From Diphasiastrum complanatum (taxonomy: Eukaryota; Streptophyta; Lycopodiopsida; Lycopodiales; Lycopodiaceae): a stretch of DNA of 64,000 nucleotides. Below are positions 12,659 to 23,128 of the stretch, piece by piece. Below the pieces are notes generated by a model. That model ran no database searches. It was not told the origin of the DNA and worked only from the letters and a program-made list of their open reading frames with translations. Position 1 is the first letter of the stretch. The number at the start of each line of letters is the position of its first letter. The stretch spans positions 45,947,835 through 46,011,834 of the forward strand of contig CM055104.1 in NCBI GenBank assembly GCA_029204225.1, read 5' to 3'. The position numbers and the translations under genes were made by a program.

Positions 12659-13465
12659 CTAATCCATATGGAATTTTTTCAACATAGAATGAGCATATCT
12701 AGATTGACATATAAAAATATAATCTTCATGAAAGTCAATCTCTAGGCCTAAAATGTAATGGATCTCTCCTAGATCTTGCATTTTAAACTCATTTCCAAGT
12801 GCTAGATTAGTTTCTTTAACTAGCTTGATACAACTTTCACAAAGAATAATGTCATCAACATAGATTAGAAGAATGACAATATTATTATCAACAAGCTTTA
12901 AATACATGGAAGCATCATAGTCACTAACAACAAATCCTAGTGAGATAATAAAGGTGTTGAGTCTTGAATACCATGATCTTGGTGCTTGCTTTAGTCCATA
13001 AAGACTTTGAAGAGCAAGCACACTTTGGACTCATCCTTGATGAATCCTTGAGGTTGTTCCATACAAATCTCCTCCTCAAGATAACCATTTAAAAAAGCAT
13101 TGGATACATCTAATTGGAACACCTTCCATTTGAAAAGGTGCAAAGGTCTCCTCATAGTCAAGGCCATGGATTTGAGCAAATCCTCTGGCACATAATCTTG
13201 CCTTGAACTTGTTGATGGTGCCATCATGATTGTATTTGATTCGAAATACCCACTTGCAACCAATCACATGCTTGTTGGATGGTGGATCCACAAGCTCCCA
13301 AGTATTGTTGGTGATCAATGCATCATACTCTTGCTTCATGGCATCATACCACTCCTTGGTATTGAGTACTTGCTTGCCTTTATCAACATAAGAGAGCCTC
13401 TTAGGCTCGGATCTATCTCTCATAGATCTTCTTGGTGAAAAAAATCCAAGGAGAATCCTCTTCAA
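12659..13465 (-). pseudogene. Copia reverse transcriptase relic
   Basis: Three frame-shifted blocks of one copia RT domain: the N-terminal block (13465-13120) with EWYDAMKQEYDAL and KWVFRIKYNHDGTI, the middle block (about 13140-13020) with VFQLDVSNAFLNG, and the C-terminal block (13021-12659) with [25 protein letters not shown] and LGLEIDFHEDYIFICQ. The YVDD catalytic motif is intact, but the frame changes make it a pseudogene. Confidence 0.88.
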
Positions 13466-13559
13466 ATATCAACCCCATCACATCATAATTGTCTTCAATA
13501 GCAATAGTTGGTGATGCATCTATAGATGACTTGATCTCGGCCCCTTCAAAAGAAAGGAT

Positions 13560-14115
13560 GCTTACTCTTGATAGAAGATCTTGTAAATGGATTTTTGTGA
13601 GATTTAGCAATAGCACAAGCCTCACATGTATTGATCTCCTTGGAAAAAGAGTTTGGCAAGCTAGTTAGCTTTGGCTTCTTTGATCATAGAGTGCATGGAT
13701 TTGTAGTTGGGATGTCTAACCTCTCCATAGATAGCTTGTTCACAAGAGCAACATTAAAAGCATTTACACATTCTCTTGGATCTAGTTTATAGATGCCTCC
13801 AAATCTAGATCCTACTGCAAGTATCTCATCAGTCTTTTTGATAGTACAAGTATCAATATTGAATTTCACATCAAGGCCATTATCAAGCAATTCCCCAACA
13901 CTAATAAGATTCTTTGTAAGCTTAGGGACAAAAAGAACTTTAGTGAGAGAAAGAACTTTAGAAGATACAAGCTTTAAGAGGAATATTCCCAATTCCTTCA
14001 ACAGGACATTCATAATCATTTGCAGTGTATATTGATTTCTTGGCTCCGTCATAAGGTGCAATAGAAGAGAAAGTGTCCTTGGAGCTACATATATGTGAAG
14101 AGGCTCCACTATCAA
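13560..14115 (-). pseudogene. Copia protease end / GAG-pre-integrase relic
   Basis: Minus-strand reading continues after the MITE gap with GASSHI-like residues, then VLFVPKLTKNLISVGELLDNG, GGIYKLDP and, after a frame change, a CEAC...H-type segment normally just ahead of integrase. The integrase catalytic core expected next is missing, and the sequence jumps within about 100 bases to the linker before RT. Confidence 0.75.
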
Positions 14116-14117
14116 TA

Positions 14118-15548
14118 GGGTTTTGACAATCCGTGAGTAAATTCTTTGCGAGTTTTGCGAGTTTTATTTACAAATGATTTCTAAAATTTCATGGCACATG
14201 GTATGCTATCAAATATGTAGACTCTATATATACTCATTTTATATTAGATAAAAACTAACTTTGACTATACCAATAGATTCTACATAAAAAATGGAGCACT
14301 TTTGCTTTTTGGACCATCTCAATCCGAGCAATAGTAAGAAAGCTATGACAATTCAAAGTTTTAGACTAGAAAACATTTTTCCCTTGGAACTTAAAAGGGG
14401 TAGCACGCCGACGTGCTATCAATTTGAGTTGAAGACTAAAAGCTTATATTGATAGCGCGCTGGCATGCTACCCCTTTCAAGCTCCAGGAAGAAAAAAATA
14501 ATTAGTCTAAAAACTTTGAAGGGAGATAACTTTCTTAACATTGCTCAGATTCAGATGATTCAGAAAGCAAAAATGCTCCATTTTTCATGTAAAATACATT
14601 GCTTAAATCAAATTTGATAAAAAGAAAATAAAAATATTTTATTATTTCATCATCTCACCATAAGCTTAATAGTTAAGTTATAGCATCCATCTAGAACATA
14701 CAATAAAAATGCTTTTGTTTTTACCAGCGTTGATTTTATGATACCTATCATAGGCTTGGCCACATACCATCATGTCTTTTAATGTACGGTCATACATCAA
14801 TCCTTCGCAGTAGACAAAAATGTTTTAGCTTGATAAAAGCCTAATTCAAGTGATTAAGTTTTCTTCTCAATAATATAGCATACTATGTACAATTTGTAGA
14901 CAACATGATTTGCAAACATATCTTTTAGCTAGTAAGGAAATAAACAACGTGATAATGTAGTATCAAAATAGATTTCACCCCCAAAAGCGAAGTAGAATAA
15001 ATTTTAAAAACCTAAGAACAATTTAGCATGCCACGTGCTATCAATTTGACGTAATTTATAAAAAATTAAAATATTTTATTATTTCATCATCTCAACATAA
15101 GCTTAATAGTTAAGTTATAGCATCCATCTAGAACATACAATAAAAATGTTTTTGTTTTTACCAACGTTGATTTTATGATACCTATCATAGGCTTGGCCAC
15201 ATCATGTCTTTTAATGTATGGTCATACATCAATCCTTGGCAGTAGACAAAAATGCTTTAGCTTGATAAAAGAAAATTTAAGTGATTAAGTTTTCCACGTT
15301 CTCAATAATATAACATACTATGTACAATTTATAGACAACATGATTTGCAAACATATATTTTAGCTAGTAAGAAAATAAACAACATGATAATGCAGTATAA
15401 AAATAGATTTCACCCCCAAAAGCAAAGTAGAATAAATTTTTAAAGCCTAAGAGCAATTTAGCATGCCATGTGCTATCAATTTGACGTAATTTAAAAACAC
15501 TAAACTTGCAAAACTCGCAAATGATTTACTCGCAAAATGCCAAACCCC
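14118..15548. mobile_element. Non-autonomous DNA transposon (Mutator-like MITE), copy 1
   Basis: The ends form an inverted repeat of about 45 bases: the left end reads GGGTTTTGACAATCCGTGAG and then TTTGCGAGTTTTGCGAGTT; the right end is its complement with some changes. The copy is flanked by a perfect 9-bp target duplication, CTATCAATA (14109-14117 and 15549-15557). A 9-bp duplication with long terminal inverted repeats fits the Mutator-like superfamily; that assignment is inference. There is no transposase. The interior holds a tandem duplication of ~437 bp (14631-15067 and 15068-~15495) and several ~18-bp palindromes of the TAGCAYGCCGGCRTGCTA type (14401, 14453, 15024, 15459). It sits in the protease of the copia relic. 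Confidence 0.85.
14631..15495. repeat. Internal ~437-bp tandem duplication within MITE copy 1
   Basis: Two copies start AAAATATTTTATTATTTCAT and share CATCTAGAACATACAATAAA, GGCTTGGCCACAT and AGATTTCACCCCCAAAAGC. They differ by scattered substitutions and small gaps, so the duplication happened after the family formed but not recently. Confidence 0.85.
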
Positions 15549-16098
15549 CTATCAATATACCATAATCCATCCTTCTTGAAAGGAGAGGATGAGAAGCTAG
15601 AGACCATAAGAGATCCCTCTCCATCACTTGCAATAGTGTCTCCCTTCTCATTGCTGATGTTGGCTTGCTTGAGTTGATTCTTCTTCTTGAAGCAATTGGT
15701 GGCATAATGGTCTTTCTTGCCACAATAAAAGCACTTGATCTTCTTCTTCTTGAGCTTAGGGCTTTGGCTTTGTCCTTGCTTGAGGATTGTTGATATTGGT
15801 TCTTGCTCCTCCCTTTGTGCTTGTCCTTGACAAATAAAGCTTTGCCATCATTATGATTGAGAGAAAGCTTGTCCATTCTCAAGAGTTTGTACTCTTGTCT
15901 TGATTCTTCAAAAATAAGCACACTTTGGAGAGTCTCCAAGCTTGATAGCTCCTCTTTAATGGCATAGGATTGGACAAGGTTGTCAAATTCATTTCTCAAG
16001 CCATTGAGAATGACTTGGACTAGCTCACTTTGATTGATAGAGTGCAACAACATAGTTTGCATTGGACCACATATATATGAATGAACAACGTCTAACAA
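15549..16098 (-). pseudogene. Copia gag relic with zinc knuckle
   Basis: The minus-strand frame starts within gag: VQVILNGLRNEFDNLVQSY and EELSSLETLQSVLIFEE are typical copia gag (UBN2-like) residues. A lysine/serine-rich stretch follows. A frame change is needed to read the CFYCGKKDHYATNC zinc knuckle. The 3' end runs into the protease up to the codons for Ile-Asp just before the MITE. The 5' start of gag is not intact. Confidence 0.8.
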
Positions 16099-16503
16099 AT
16101 CTTTTGTTGCATGCCTATGACTCGATTAAAAAGAATCCTAGTCTGCTTTCCAAGGATGTAGCTATGACAGACAGGGAGGTCGAGTTTGTCGGTTGGATAC
16201 TCGAAATTAAGTTCTAGGGATTGTTTAGACATGTATGGAACAAATATATGCTTCAAGTATTCCTAATCGATGATGCCAATGCATTATTAAAAAGAACAGA
16301 GGTTCTCAAGGCTTGACTAGTATCAGAATAACAATGTGCCAATTTGTATAAGTATACATGTGTCTTGTCGAGTGCAAGGACCTTACTTGTCCTATTGATA
16401 ATTCGGCATTGGTCAGACTCGAACTCTACCTTATGATCTCAATCAGTGATTCTACTTACTAATAACATATTCATAGAGAGTTTAGATACATCCAAAACAT
16501 TTT

Positions 16504-17185
16504 AGATCAGAGTGCAGCCCAAATGAACGTTCAATGGATTCTACAGCTACCTACTCTAAAACGAACTGAATCAAAGCCTACATTTTACTAAACTGAGCTA
16601 CACTTGCATAAATTGACAAAACAAGAAACAAAACTATTCTACAGCATGTTAGAAGTCCAAGAATCAAGAAACTAACCAGTCTATTGATTCTTGGACATCC
16701 CACGAACATCAAGAACTGGACTGCAAAGAGATATGCAAGAACTATACCATAGATCCAGCCTATTTAGTTTACCTGAATGCTGGTTCCTACATTAATCCAC
16801 AAGAAAACAAGAAATCTAATCCACTCTATGAAAGCAGCAAATCTATTCCACTCTACAGTCCACAACCACACACAATGAATGGAAGGGCATGATCATAGGG
16901 GCATCACTCAAGAAAACCATCATGATCAAGGAGCTCAATGGATGCATCTAACTCGTGGAGGCTCTTCTCATTTCAGCATGGAGTTGATACAATTCTCAAA
17001 AAGCTCCTCTTCACAAAGAGGGAGTCTCTTAAATAAGCAAGAGAGCTCCTTAGGTGGCATCCTACTGGAATTTTCACATTTCACAAATTACAAGTGGAAT
17101 AATGCTCTCCACTAGAGGTCACCATCAAAAGGTGGCTCACTCTACTTTTCTAAGAGGGGCCTACTTGCATTTATTACCTTGCCTA
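16504..17185 (-). repeat. Left member of a ~675-bp direct repeat (probable LTR)
   Basis: Starts AGATCAGAGTGCAGCCC and ends near TTATTACCTTGCCTA; recurs at 20569-21238 with about 95% similarity by eye. The pair brackets a minus-strand gypsy gag, so I read them as the LTRs of a decayed Ty3/gypsy element. Clean TG...CA ends, a primer site and a target duplication were not found. Confidence 0.65.
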
Positions 17186-17547
17186 ACCTGCAAAACGAAG
17201 GTTTTCCTTGAGACTGAAACTTCAACTGAGAGAAGAACCACGGAAACACCCAGAAGCGAATGGAGGATACAGACCTCCCAGAAGTTAGAATCTGTCAAGA
17301 GACCAAAGATGAGACCGTCAATGGCAAATACAAGTGACCAAACAAAGAAAAAGAGACACGAGGGAGACACTCAAGCATGTAGAGTTATGAAGCTGCTGGA
17401 AGCTCTCCAATTTTGAAGACATCATCCATTTGCAGAAATAGGACATTTTGGTTAAAATGCGACAATTTGCAAAAATAGTTCTTTGTGGTAAAGACCGGCA
17501 ACAATAAGCACTTGGTTTTATGCAAGCGAATGAGGTTAGGAGTGGGA

Positions 17548-17731
17548 TGATGTTGGCTGATTCTGACGAATCCCCAAGATACTCGGCCAGAGCTACCCAC
17601 GAGCACCTCTACCCTTAGACCGAGGAGGTCTCTAAGAAGACGAGATGAACAAAGATTGAGAGCCGAGTATGAGAGTCGAGGAATACTAGCCTCATGGTGA
17701 ATCCCAAAAGTTGGAATGACCATGTAGGAAC
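17548..17731. repeat. Inverted repeat arm, partner at 21251-21461
   Basis: The reverse complement of this segment recurs at 21251-21461, apart from a ~30-base insertion there. Shared landmarks are AATCCCCAAGATACTCGGCC, CACGAGCACCTCTACCC and AGGTCTCTAAGAAGACGAG. It lies directly next to the 3' end of the gag relic. Its origin is not explained by the LTR model. Confidence 0.8.
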
Positions 17732-18716
17732 CATATTGTTTTTCGTCTATAAGGTATCTGTACAAGGTTTGGTTGACCAGGCATAGTGCTTTGGATAGAC
17801 TTCAGGGTAGCTTGAAACTCATTAGTGAGTTTTTCCATTTGTAGTTGGTGTTGCTTATGAAGCAACTCCATCTGGGATTTCCAAAGCTGATCTCGGGTGT
17901 CCTCGATCGGCTTTGACTCATTGACAGGAGCAAGTGGTGCTCTTCTTTTCTTGGATTCGTCAACATCTGATTCTTCGTCTTCTTCCTTGATGGCATCCAC
18001 ATAGCCAACTTTAGGCTCGTATATTCATCATTGGATTTAAGCTCGCGTCTAATCGATTTTGGAAGGCTGACTAAGAACCAGATGATGAGCATCTGTTCGG
18101 AGGGCTGTTCTTGTACTTGACTTTTGAGGCGTTTGAAACGCTCGATATAGTCTTGTACGCGTTCATCTTTTGTCATTTTGATGTTACTCAATTTGACAAA
18201 AGGGCTCTCGATCAAGCGAAAGGGCTTAAAACGCTTGATAAAGGACTCCTTCAAAATTGACCAGTCTGTCTTTTCGTCACGATCAAGGTTGAAAAACCAA
18301 TCACGTGCTTGAGCGATCATGGTTATAAAAAATAGTTGGACCATAGCATCTGAGGATGTTTCGCCATATACATCACATGCATTCTCAAAGATTTGCAAAA
18401 ATCTTTGAGAGTCTGAAGTACCGTCAAACTTTGGTAGATCTAGTTTTGGTGTACGTCTCTCATGAGGAGCAATGTGGGTAGCGGAAGCACCATTAAGATT
18501 GGTTCTGACCTGAGAGGGTTCAGCACCATAAAAATGAGCTCGTGCTCGTGAAGACTCGGCTCTATCAGGTTCTTGTCCATCGAACGGGTTTGTCGATGGC
18601 TCTTGGAGTTCGGCTCTCATTCGGTAGAACCTATGACATCTGATTTGTTCAGTTACAGGGGACCGGATCTCGTATGGATAATCGTCTGGGACTTCAAGAT
18701 CGTTTTGTTGGTCCAT
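17692..18716 (-). pseudogene. Ty3/gypsy gag relic
   Basis: A minus-strand frame of ~300 codons starts at 18716 (MDQQNDLEVPDDYPYEI). Residues from about 90 match the retrotransposon gag domain: LDLPKFDGTSDSQRFLQIF, QARDWFFNL, DWSILKESFIKRF, RVQDYIERFKRLK and the closing FLVSLPKSIRREL. A frameshift near 18000 leads into a lysine/glutamate-rich stretch (KEEDEESDVDESKKRR) and a coiled-coil-like segment (LLHKQHQLQMEKL). No zinc knuckle, protease or RT follows before the inverted repeat, so the element is truncated after gag. Confidence 0.85.
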
Positions 18717-18819
18717 TGAGGATTGGTGTGTCTATTTTTGTATTGGGTATGAGTTTTTTTTATTGTTTTTCTGATTTTCCGAGTTTTTTTGTGTTTTTGG
18801 AGAGGGTTTTTTTTTTTTT

Positions 18820-20030
18820 TTTTGGTGTTTTACGGTCCCTACGGTTTACGGTTTACGGTTACGGGGGGTTGCAGTTATTTGCATTAGATTTTTGTCAGTG
18901 GTGATATCCGGCTGGTGCGGTCAGTTGCGATCTATGTTTCGTTGTGGTCCGTTGCAGTCCGTTGTGGTCAGTTGCGATTGTGCTGGAGACGGGTGAATGT
19001 GGTAGATGATTGTGGTTTTGACGGGTATATGTACTGTCAACAAGTACCTGTGATGATGGTGGTTGATTGCGGTAGCAGTAGTTGAGTATGGTTTTAGCGG
19101 TGTCAGCGGATGTGTGTGGTGTTAGCGGTCGATTATGGTTGTAGCGGACAATTGCGGTTACAGCAGTCGATTGCGGTGTACGGCCGAGCGCGGTCAATTG
19201 CGTTCTCTATGGGTTAAGTGTGGATGCAGGTATTTTTTGGGTTCGGTTGTGATGGTGGAGAGGAGTGACTATGTTGTGATTGGCTGTAGATGATTGGGTG
19301 ATGTGGAGTGCAGCCAGTTGCGGTTGAAGAGAAGTGGTGTGAATGCGATGGGTTACGAATGAAGGATGAATGGCGTTGGGTGTTTGTGAATGCAGACAGA
19401 TGCGATGTGTTTTTGGTTTAGGTGGAGTATTTTGCAGGTTGGTGTTCTGCAATGTAATGCGGTCAGGTGAGGTGTAGTGCAGGTAATATGGGTGTATGTG
19501 TAATGAAGGCAGTCTGTTTGCGGTCTAATGTGAATGCGGTTAGTGTGTGATTAAAACAGGTGGAGAGGCATGGAAAATGAACAAAGGCAGAGTGTATCAG
19601 ATGCAAACGGAGATTGACGGAGTCAGATGCAAACAATGAACTCAGCAACGAATGTTAACCCGTCGTAGAAAAATTGGAACATGCCAATGCTCTATTTACG
19701 TAGATGTGTGGTGGATGCAAAGAAAATGTGAAGTGATTGGTTATGGTCTGGCGTGGATGTGGTCCGGCTAAGATGGTGTGGGACTCCTGCGGTCGAGATC
19801 TGATGATTGGCTCTGGCTGCAGTTGAGATTGAAGTTTGAGGGGAGTGATGGAGTGTGGATTGCGTCTAATATGGTGGATCAATAGAATGCGACTGTTGTG
19901 GTGGTAGTGCGGTTAGCTGCTGTGTCAGCGGTTGAGTGTATGTGAGCTCCGGTTGAGATTTCAAAAGAAGGCTCCGGTTGAGATGGGTGTCGATGTGTCA
20001 GTCGAGATGGAAGCGAGGAGCTCCGGTTGA
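18820..20030. repeat. G/T-skewed low-complexity tract with degenerate GCGGTTG-type motifs
   Basis: About 1.2 kb of the plus strand is rich in G and T and poor in C, with short recurring words such as GCGGTTG, TGCGGTC and CTCCGGTTGAGAT. Minus-strand frames across it encode only T/H/P/S-rich peptides and are products of the skew. It lies between the probable 5' LTR (20569) and gag start (18716), so it may be the leader of the gypsy element. Confidence 0.6.
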
Positions 20031-20568
20031 GATGCAGCATAGTAGTTAACACACCATCGTAGAGTTAGGATGATACTGTCCAAGAATGGCCCTGTAATGA
20101 TCCTGTAAGTGCTAGACTACAGATGATGGCAGATCCAGAACGGCCCTCTAATGATGTTGTAAGTGTCAAACTATAAGTGTCAGACTGCAGATGATGGCAG
20201 ATCCAGATATGGATGATGTTGTTTATGGAGCGGATCATGGACGAACGTTGGAACAGGGATGGAGTAGAGATGTGCATGTGTTCAAGCGACAACTGGTGCC
20301 AAATGTTTACAGATCCCCTGCTTCAGAGGATCTATTTACTACGATTCTTTTTACTTACTTCTTCTTCAGAGCCGTTTCTGCCTGTTACCAAGCTTCATGG
20401 CATTCATTAGATGTCTTCTTGATCTTACAATGCCAAACCAGGTAGAAGGGAATAGATAGACATTGTAGTATGTTTCTTTGTCCTGCCTGTCAGAGGACAA
20501 CTCAGGGTCGAACTCTCTTGAACGCACTTACATTCTAAACAAGATGCAAGCCAAGAATGCTCATTCAC

Positions 20569-21238
20569 AGATCAGAGTGCAGCCCAAATAGATGTTCAAT
20601 TGATTCTACAACTACCTACTCTAAAACGAACTGAATCAGAGTCTGCATTTTACTAAATTGAGCTACACTTGCATAAATTGACAAAACAAGAAACAAAACT
20701 AATCTACAGCATATTAGAAGTCGAAGAATCAAGAAACCAACCAGTTTATTGATTTTTGGAATCAAGAATTGGACTGCAAAGAGATATGCAAGAATTACAC
20801 CACAGATCCAGCCTATTTAGTTTACCTGAATGCTGGTTCCTACATTAATCCACAAGAAAACAAGAAATCTAATCCACTCTACGAAAGCAGCAAATCTAAT
20901 CCACTTTGCAGTCCACAACCACACACAATTAATGGAAGGGCATGATCATAGGGGCATCACTCAAGAAAACGATCACGATCAAGGAGCTCAATGGATGCAT
21001 CCAACTTGTGGAGGCTCTTCTCATTTCAGCATGGAGTTGATACAATTCTCAAAAAGCTCCTCTTCACAAAGAGGGAGTCTCTTAAATAAGCAAGAGAGCT
21101 CCTTAGGTGGCATCCTAGTGGAATTTCCACATTTCACAAATTACAAGTGGAATAATGCTCTCCACTAGAGGTCACCATCAAAAGGTGGCTCACTCTACTT
21201 TTCTAAGAGGGGCCTACTTGCATTTATTACCTTGTCTA
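20569..21238 (-). repeat. Right member of the ~675-bp direct repeat (probable LTR)
   Basis: Second copy of the repeat at 16504-17185, sharing CAAAACGAAC-type segments, ATCATAGGGGCATCACTCAA, GGAGGCTCTTCTCATTTCAG and AAGAGGGGCCTACTTGCA. In minus orientation it would be the 5' LTR, with gag starting about 1.85 kb further on. The plus-strand frames across it are not protein-like. Confidence 0.65.
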
Positions 21239-21250
21239 GAAATACTACTT

Positions 21251-21461
21251 CCTACATGGTCATTCCAACTTTTGGGATTCACCATGAGGCTTACACAGTT
21301 TCTACTTGACAGTATTAACTAGTATTCCTTGGCTCTCATACTCGGCTCTTAGTCTTCGTTCATCTCGTCTTCTTAGAGACCTCCTCGGTCTAAGGGTAGA
21401 GGTGCTCGTGGGTAGCTCTGGCCGAGTATCTTGGGGATTCATCAGAATCAGCCAACAGAGA
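21251..21461. repeat. Inverted repeat arm, partner at 17548-17731
   Basis: Lies just outside the right 675-bp direct repeat. It matches the complement of 17548-17731 and has one extra ~30-base block (GTTTCTACTTGACAGTATTA region). Only these ~190 bases are inverted, while the neighbouring repeats are direct, which suggests a nested insertion or local inversion. Confidence 0.8.
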
Positions 21462-21469
21462 TGCATACA

Positions 21470-22075
21470 TTATGACATAATATTGAACGCAATAAAATGA
21501 GTAGATTGATTCAACATGTAGCATATACAATCAGATGATGATGAGCACAAGGCAATTGCGGATAGAAACTGCGTACTCTAAACTATCTCTGAGTAACTGA
21601 AAATTTTGTCTGATTGCACTTCTGTTGTTAAGTAGTAAGCCAAGTAGCAATACTAAGCGCTAAGCTAAGATAGAAACGAATCTAGAAAAGAGCATTAGAG
21701 AGAGCTAATGAAATGTTGGATGATCAGCTATTTATACTAAGAAAATAACGCACATCCAGTAGAACAACTATTAGGTCGCAGATCGCAATAGCCAGCTGGC
21801 CATAATGCGTTGGCATCCATCCAGTTAGGACTTCTCGAAAATTTACTTGCTAATTAGTTAGGGCAAGTCTATAGCTTCGATTCAAGTGGAACAATAATTG
21901 TCTTTCATTGACATGGCCAAAGTCTTCGCCTTTCATCGAGGACGTTGATATGTTGGATGATGTCCGATATGTCGGACCTATTAGCGATTCCATAAAGATC
22001 TTATTGAGTTTGCATCTTCTATGTGTAGTAGATATTAGATTTCTACATTGTCAATGGTGCTAGACGTGTCGTGAT
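21470..22075. other. Intergenic, no gene seen
   Basis: Sequence between the inverted repeat arm and the second gypsy gag. No frame or repeat was recognised. Confidence 0.5.
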
Positions 22076-23128
22076 TCATAACCAAAGATCAAAGGGGCAA
22101 ATTGTTTCTTCGTGATTTGATTTTTCTTCACAACACTTTCCATCTACGATTTTCTTGATATTGAAACTTATAATACCTTTGATGAATGACTGTGGATTGA
22201 ATAAACAAAAAGCTGTCTCATGTCTAGTTGAGTTGCATAGATGACAATACGTGTCTGACATTCGTCTTTTTATCGCTGGACATTCATTCATAGTATGATT
22301 CCCAGCACAGATTGCACACCAAACATTTTTCGTGCTAGGAGATGTTTTAGCCATCTTATCAGTTGCTTTGTCGCTTTTAGCTTGCTGCTCTTCCAATGCT
22401 TTTAACTTCGCATCAAACTGATTCTACATCTTTTCTTGCTGCATCTGCTACTTCTGACCAAGTTTTTCAAACTCATTCATCATTAACTCGGATGTTGCAT
22501 TAATGTTCATAGATGCAATAGTGGTAGATGTTGTGGTCATTTGCCCTGCTGTATACAACAAGATTCCAATATTTGGTTCATCATCGGAATCATCATCCTC
22601 TTCTCATATTGCATAATCCATTGGATGTTGCGAGGCCAAGTAATCTCGTCAATGTTTGAGTTCACGTCTGATCCTCTTTGGTAAACCTGCTAAGAACCAC
22701 ATGATCATAGCTTCATTATTTATGAGATCTGGTTCACATATGGATCTTAGATGTTTGATTTGCTCAATGTAATGTCACACGCCCTCCTTCTTTCCCATTT
22801 TAATTTTACTTAAGAGTAGATCTTCCAAGAACTTTCTTGGCTTAAATCTCGTGATGAGGGCAAATTTAACTACTTTCCAATCTAAATGTTTTGTCAAGTC
22901 TTGATTATAAAACCAATCTTGAGTAGCACTAGTTAAGGACATAGGAAATAATTTAAGTTTATCCTCTAGATTAACTTCACCATAGACTTTGCATGATTCA
23001 ATAAAGATTTTTAGGAATCTAAGTGGATCAAATAATCCATTGTACATTGGCAATTCTAAATGAGGAGATCTTCTAATGATAGGATGTGGGGGTACCCGAA
23101 CTTCAAGTTCAACATCTGAATCTGCCAT
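22076..23128 (-). pseudogene. Second Ty3/gypsy gag relic with two zinc knuckles
   Basis: Minus-strand reading starts at 23128 (MADSDVELEVRV) and includes FDPLRFLKIFIESCKVYGE, TQDWFYNQDLTKHLDWKVVK and, after a stop, MWFLAGLPKRIRREL. After further stops it ends with two cysteine clusters near 22200-22320: CAICAGNHTMNEC and CHLCNSTRHETAFC, the second a standard CX2CX4HX4C. It is related to, but clearly diverged from, the gag at 17692-18716. At least three stops or frame changes disable it. No pol was found beside it. Confidence 0.85.

Larger units (their letters stand above)
12659..16098 (-). mobile_element. Degenerate Ty1/copia retrotransposon, minus strand, split by a MITE
   Basis: Reads right to left. 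Gag lies at 16098 to about 15560 and ends with a zinc knuckle of the CX2CX4HX4C form (near 15700). The protease follows and is broken at its catalytic site by the MITE at 14118-15548. A GAG-pre-integrase segment with LTKNLISVGELLDNGL and a CEACAIAKSHKNPF motif lies at about 13560-14115. Most of the integrase core is deleted. Reverse transcriptase follows from 13465 down to 12659 with [45 protein letters not shown] and the catalytic YVDD. Frameshifts separate these blocks, so no product is expected. LTRs were not recognised. Confidence 0.88.

Noticed and set aside
18830..18865. Telomere-like repeats (TTTACGG units)
   Set aside because: Only about three units and not the plant telomere sequence TTTAGGG; part of a wider G/T-rich low-complexity tract.
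18895..19882. Series of minus-strand frames rich in Thr, His, Pro
   Set aside because: Explained by the strand skew of the tract; no start context, no homology, interrupted every ~80-100 codons.
20191..20445. Plus-strand 84-codon frame
   Set aside because: Lies antisense to the leader of the gypsy relic and has no family motif.
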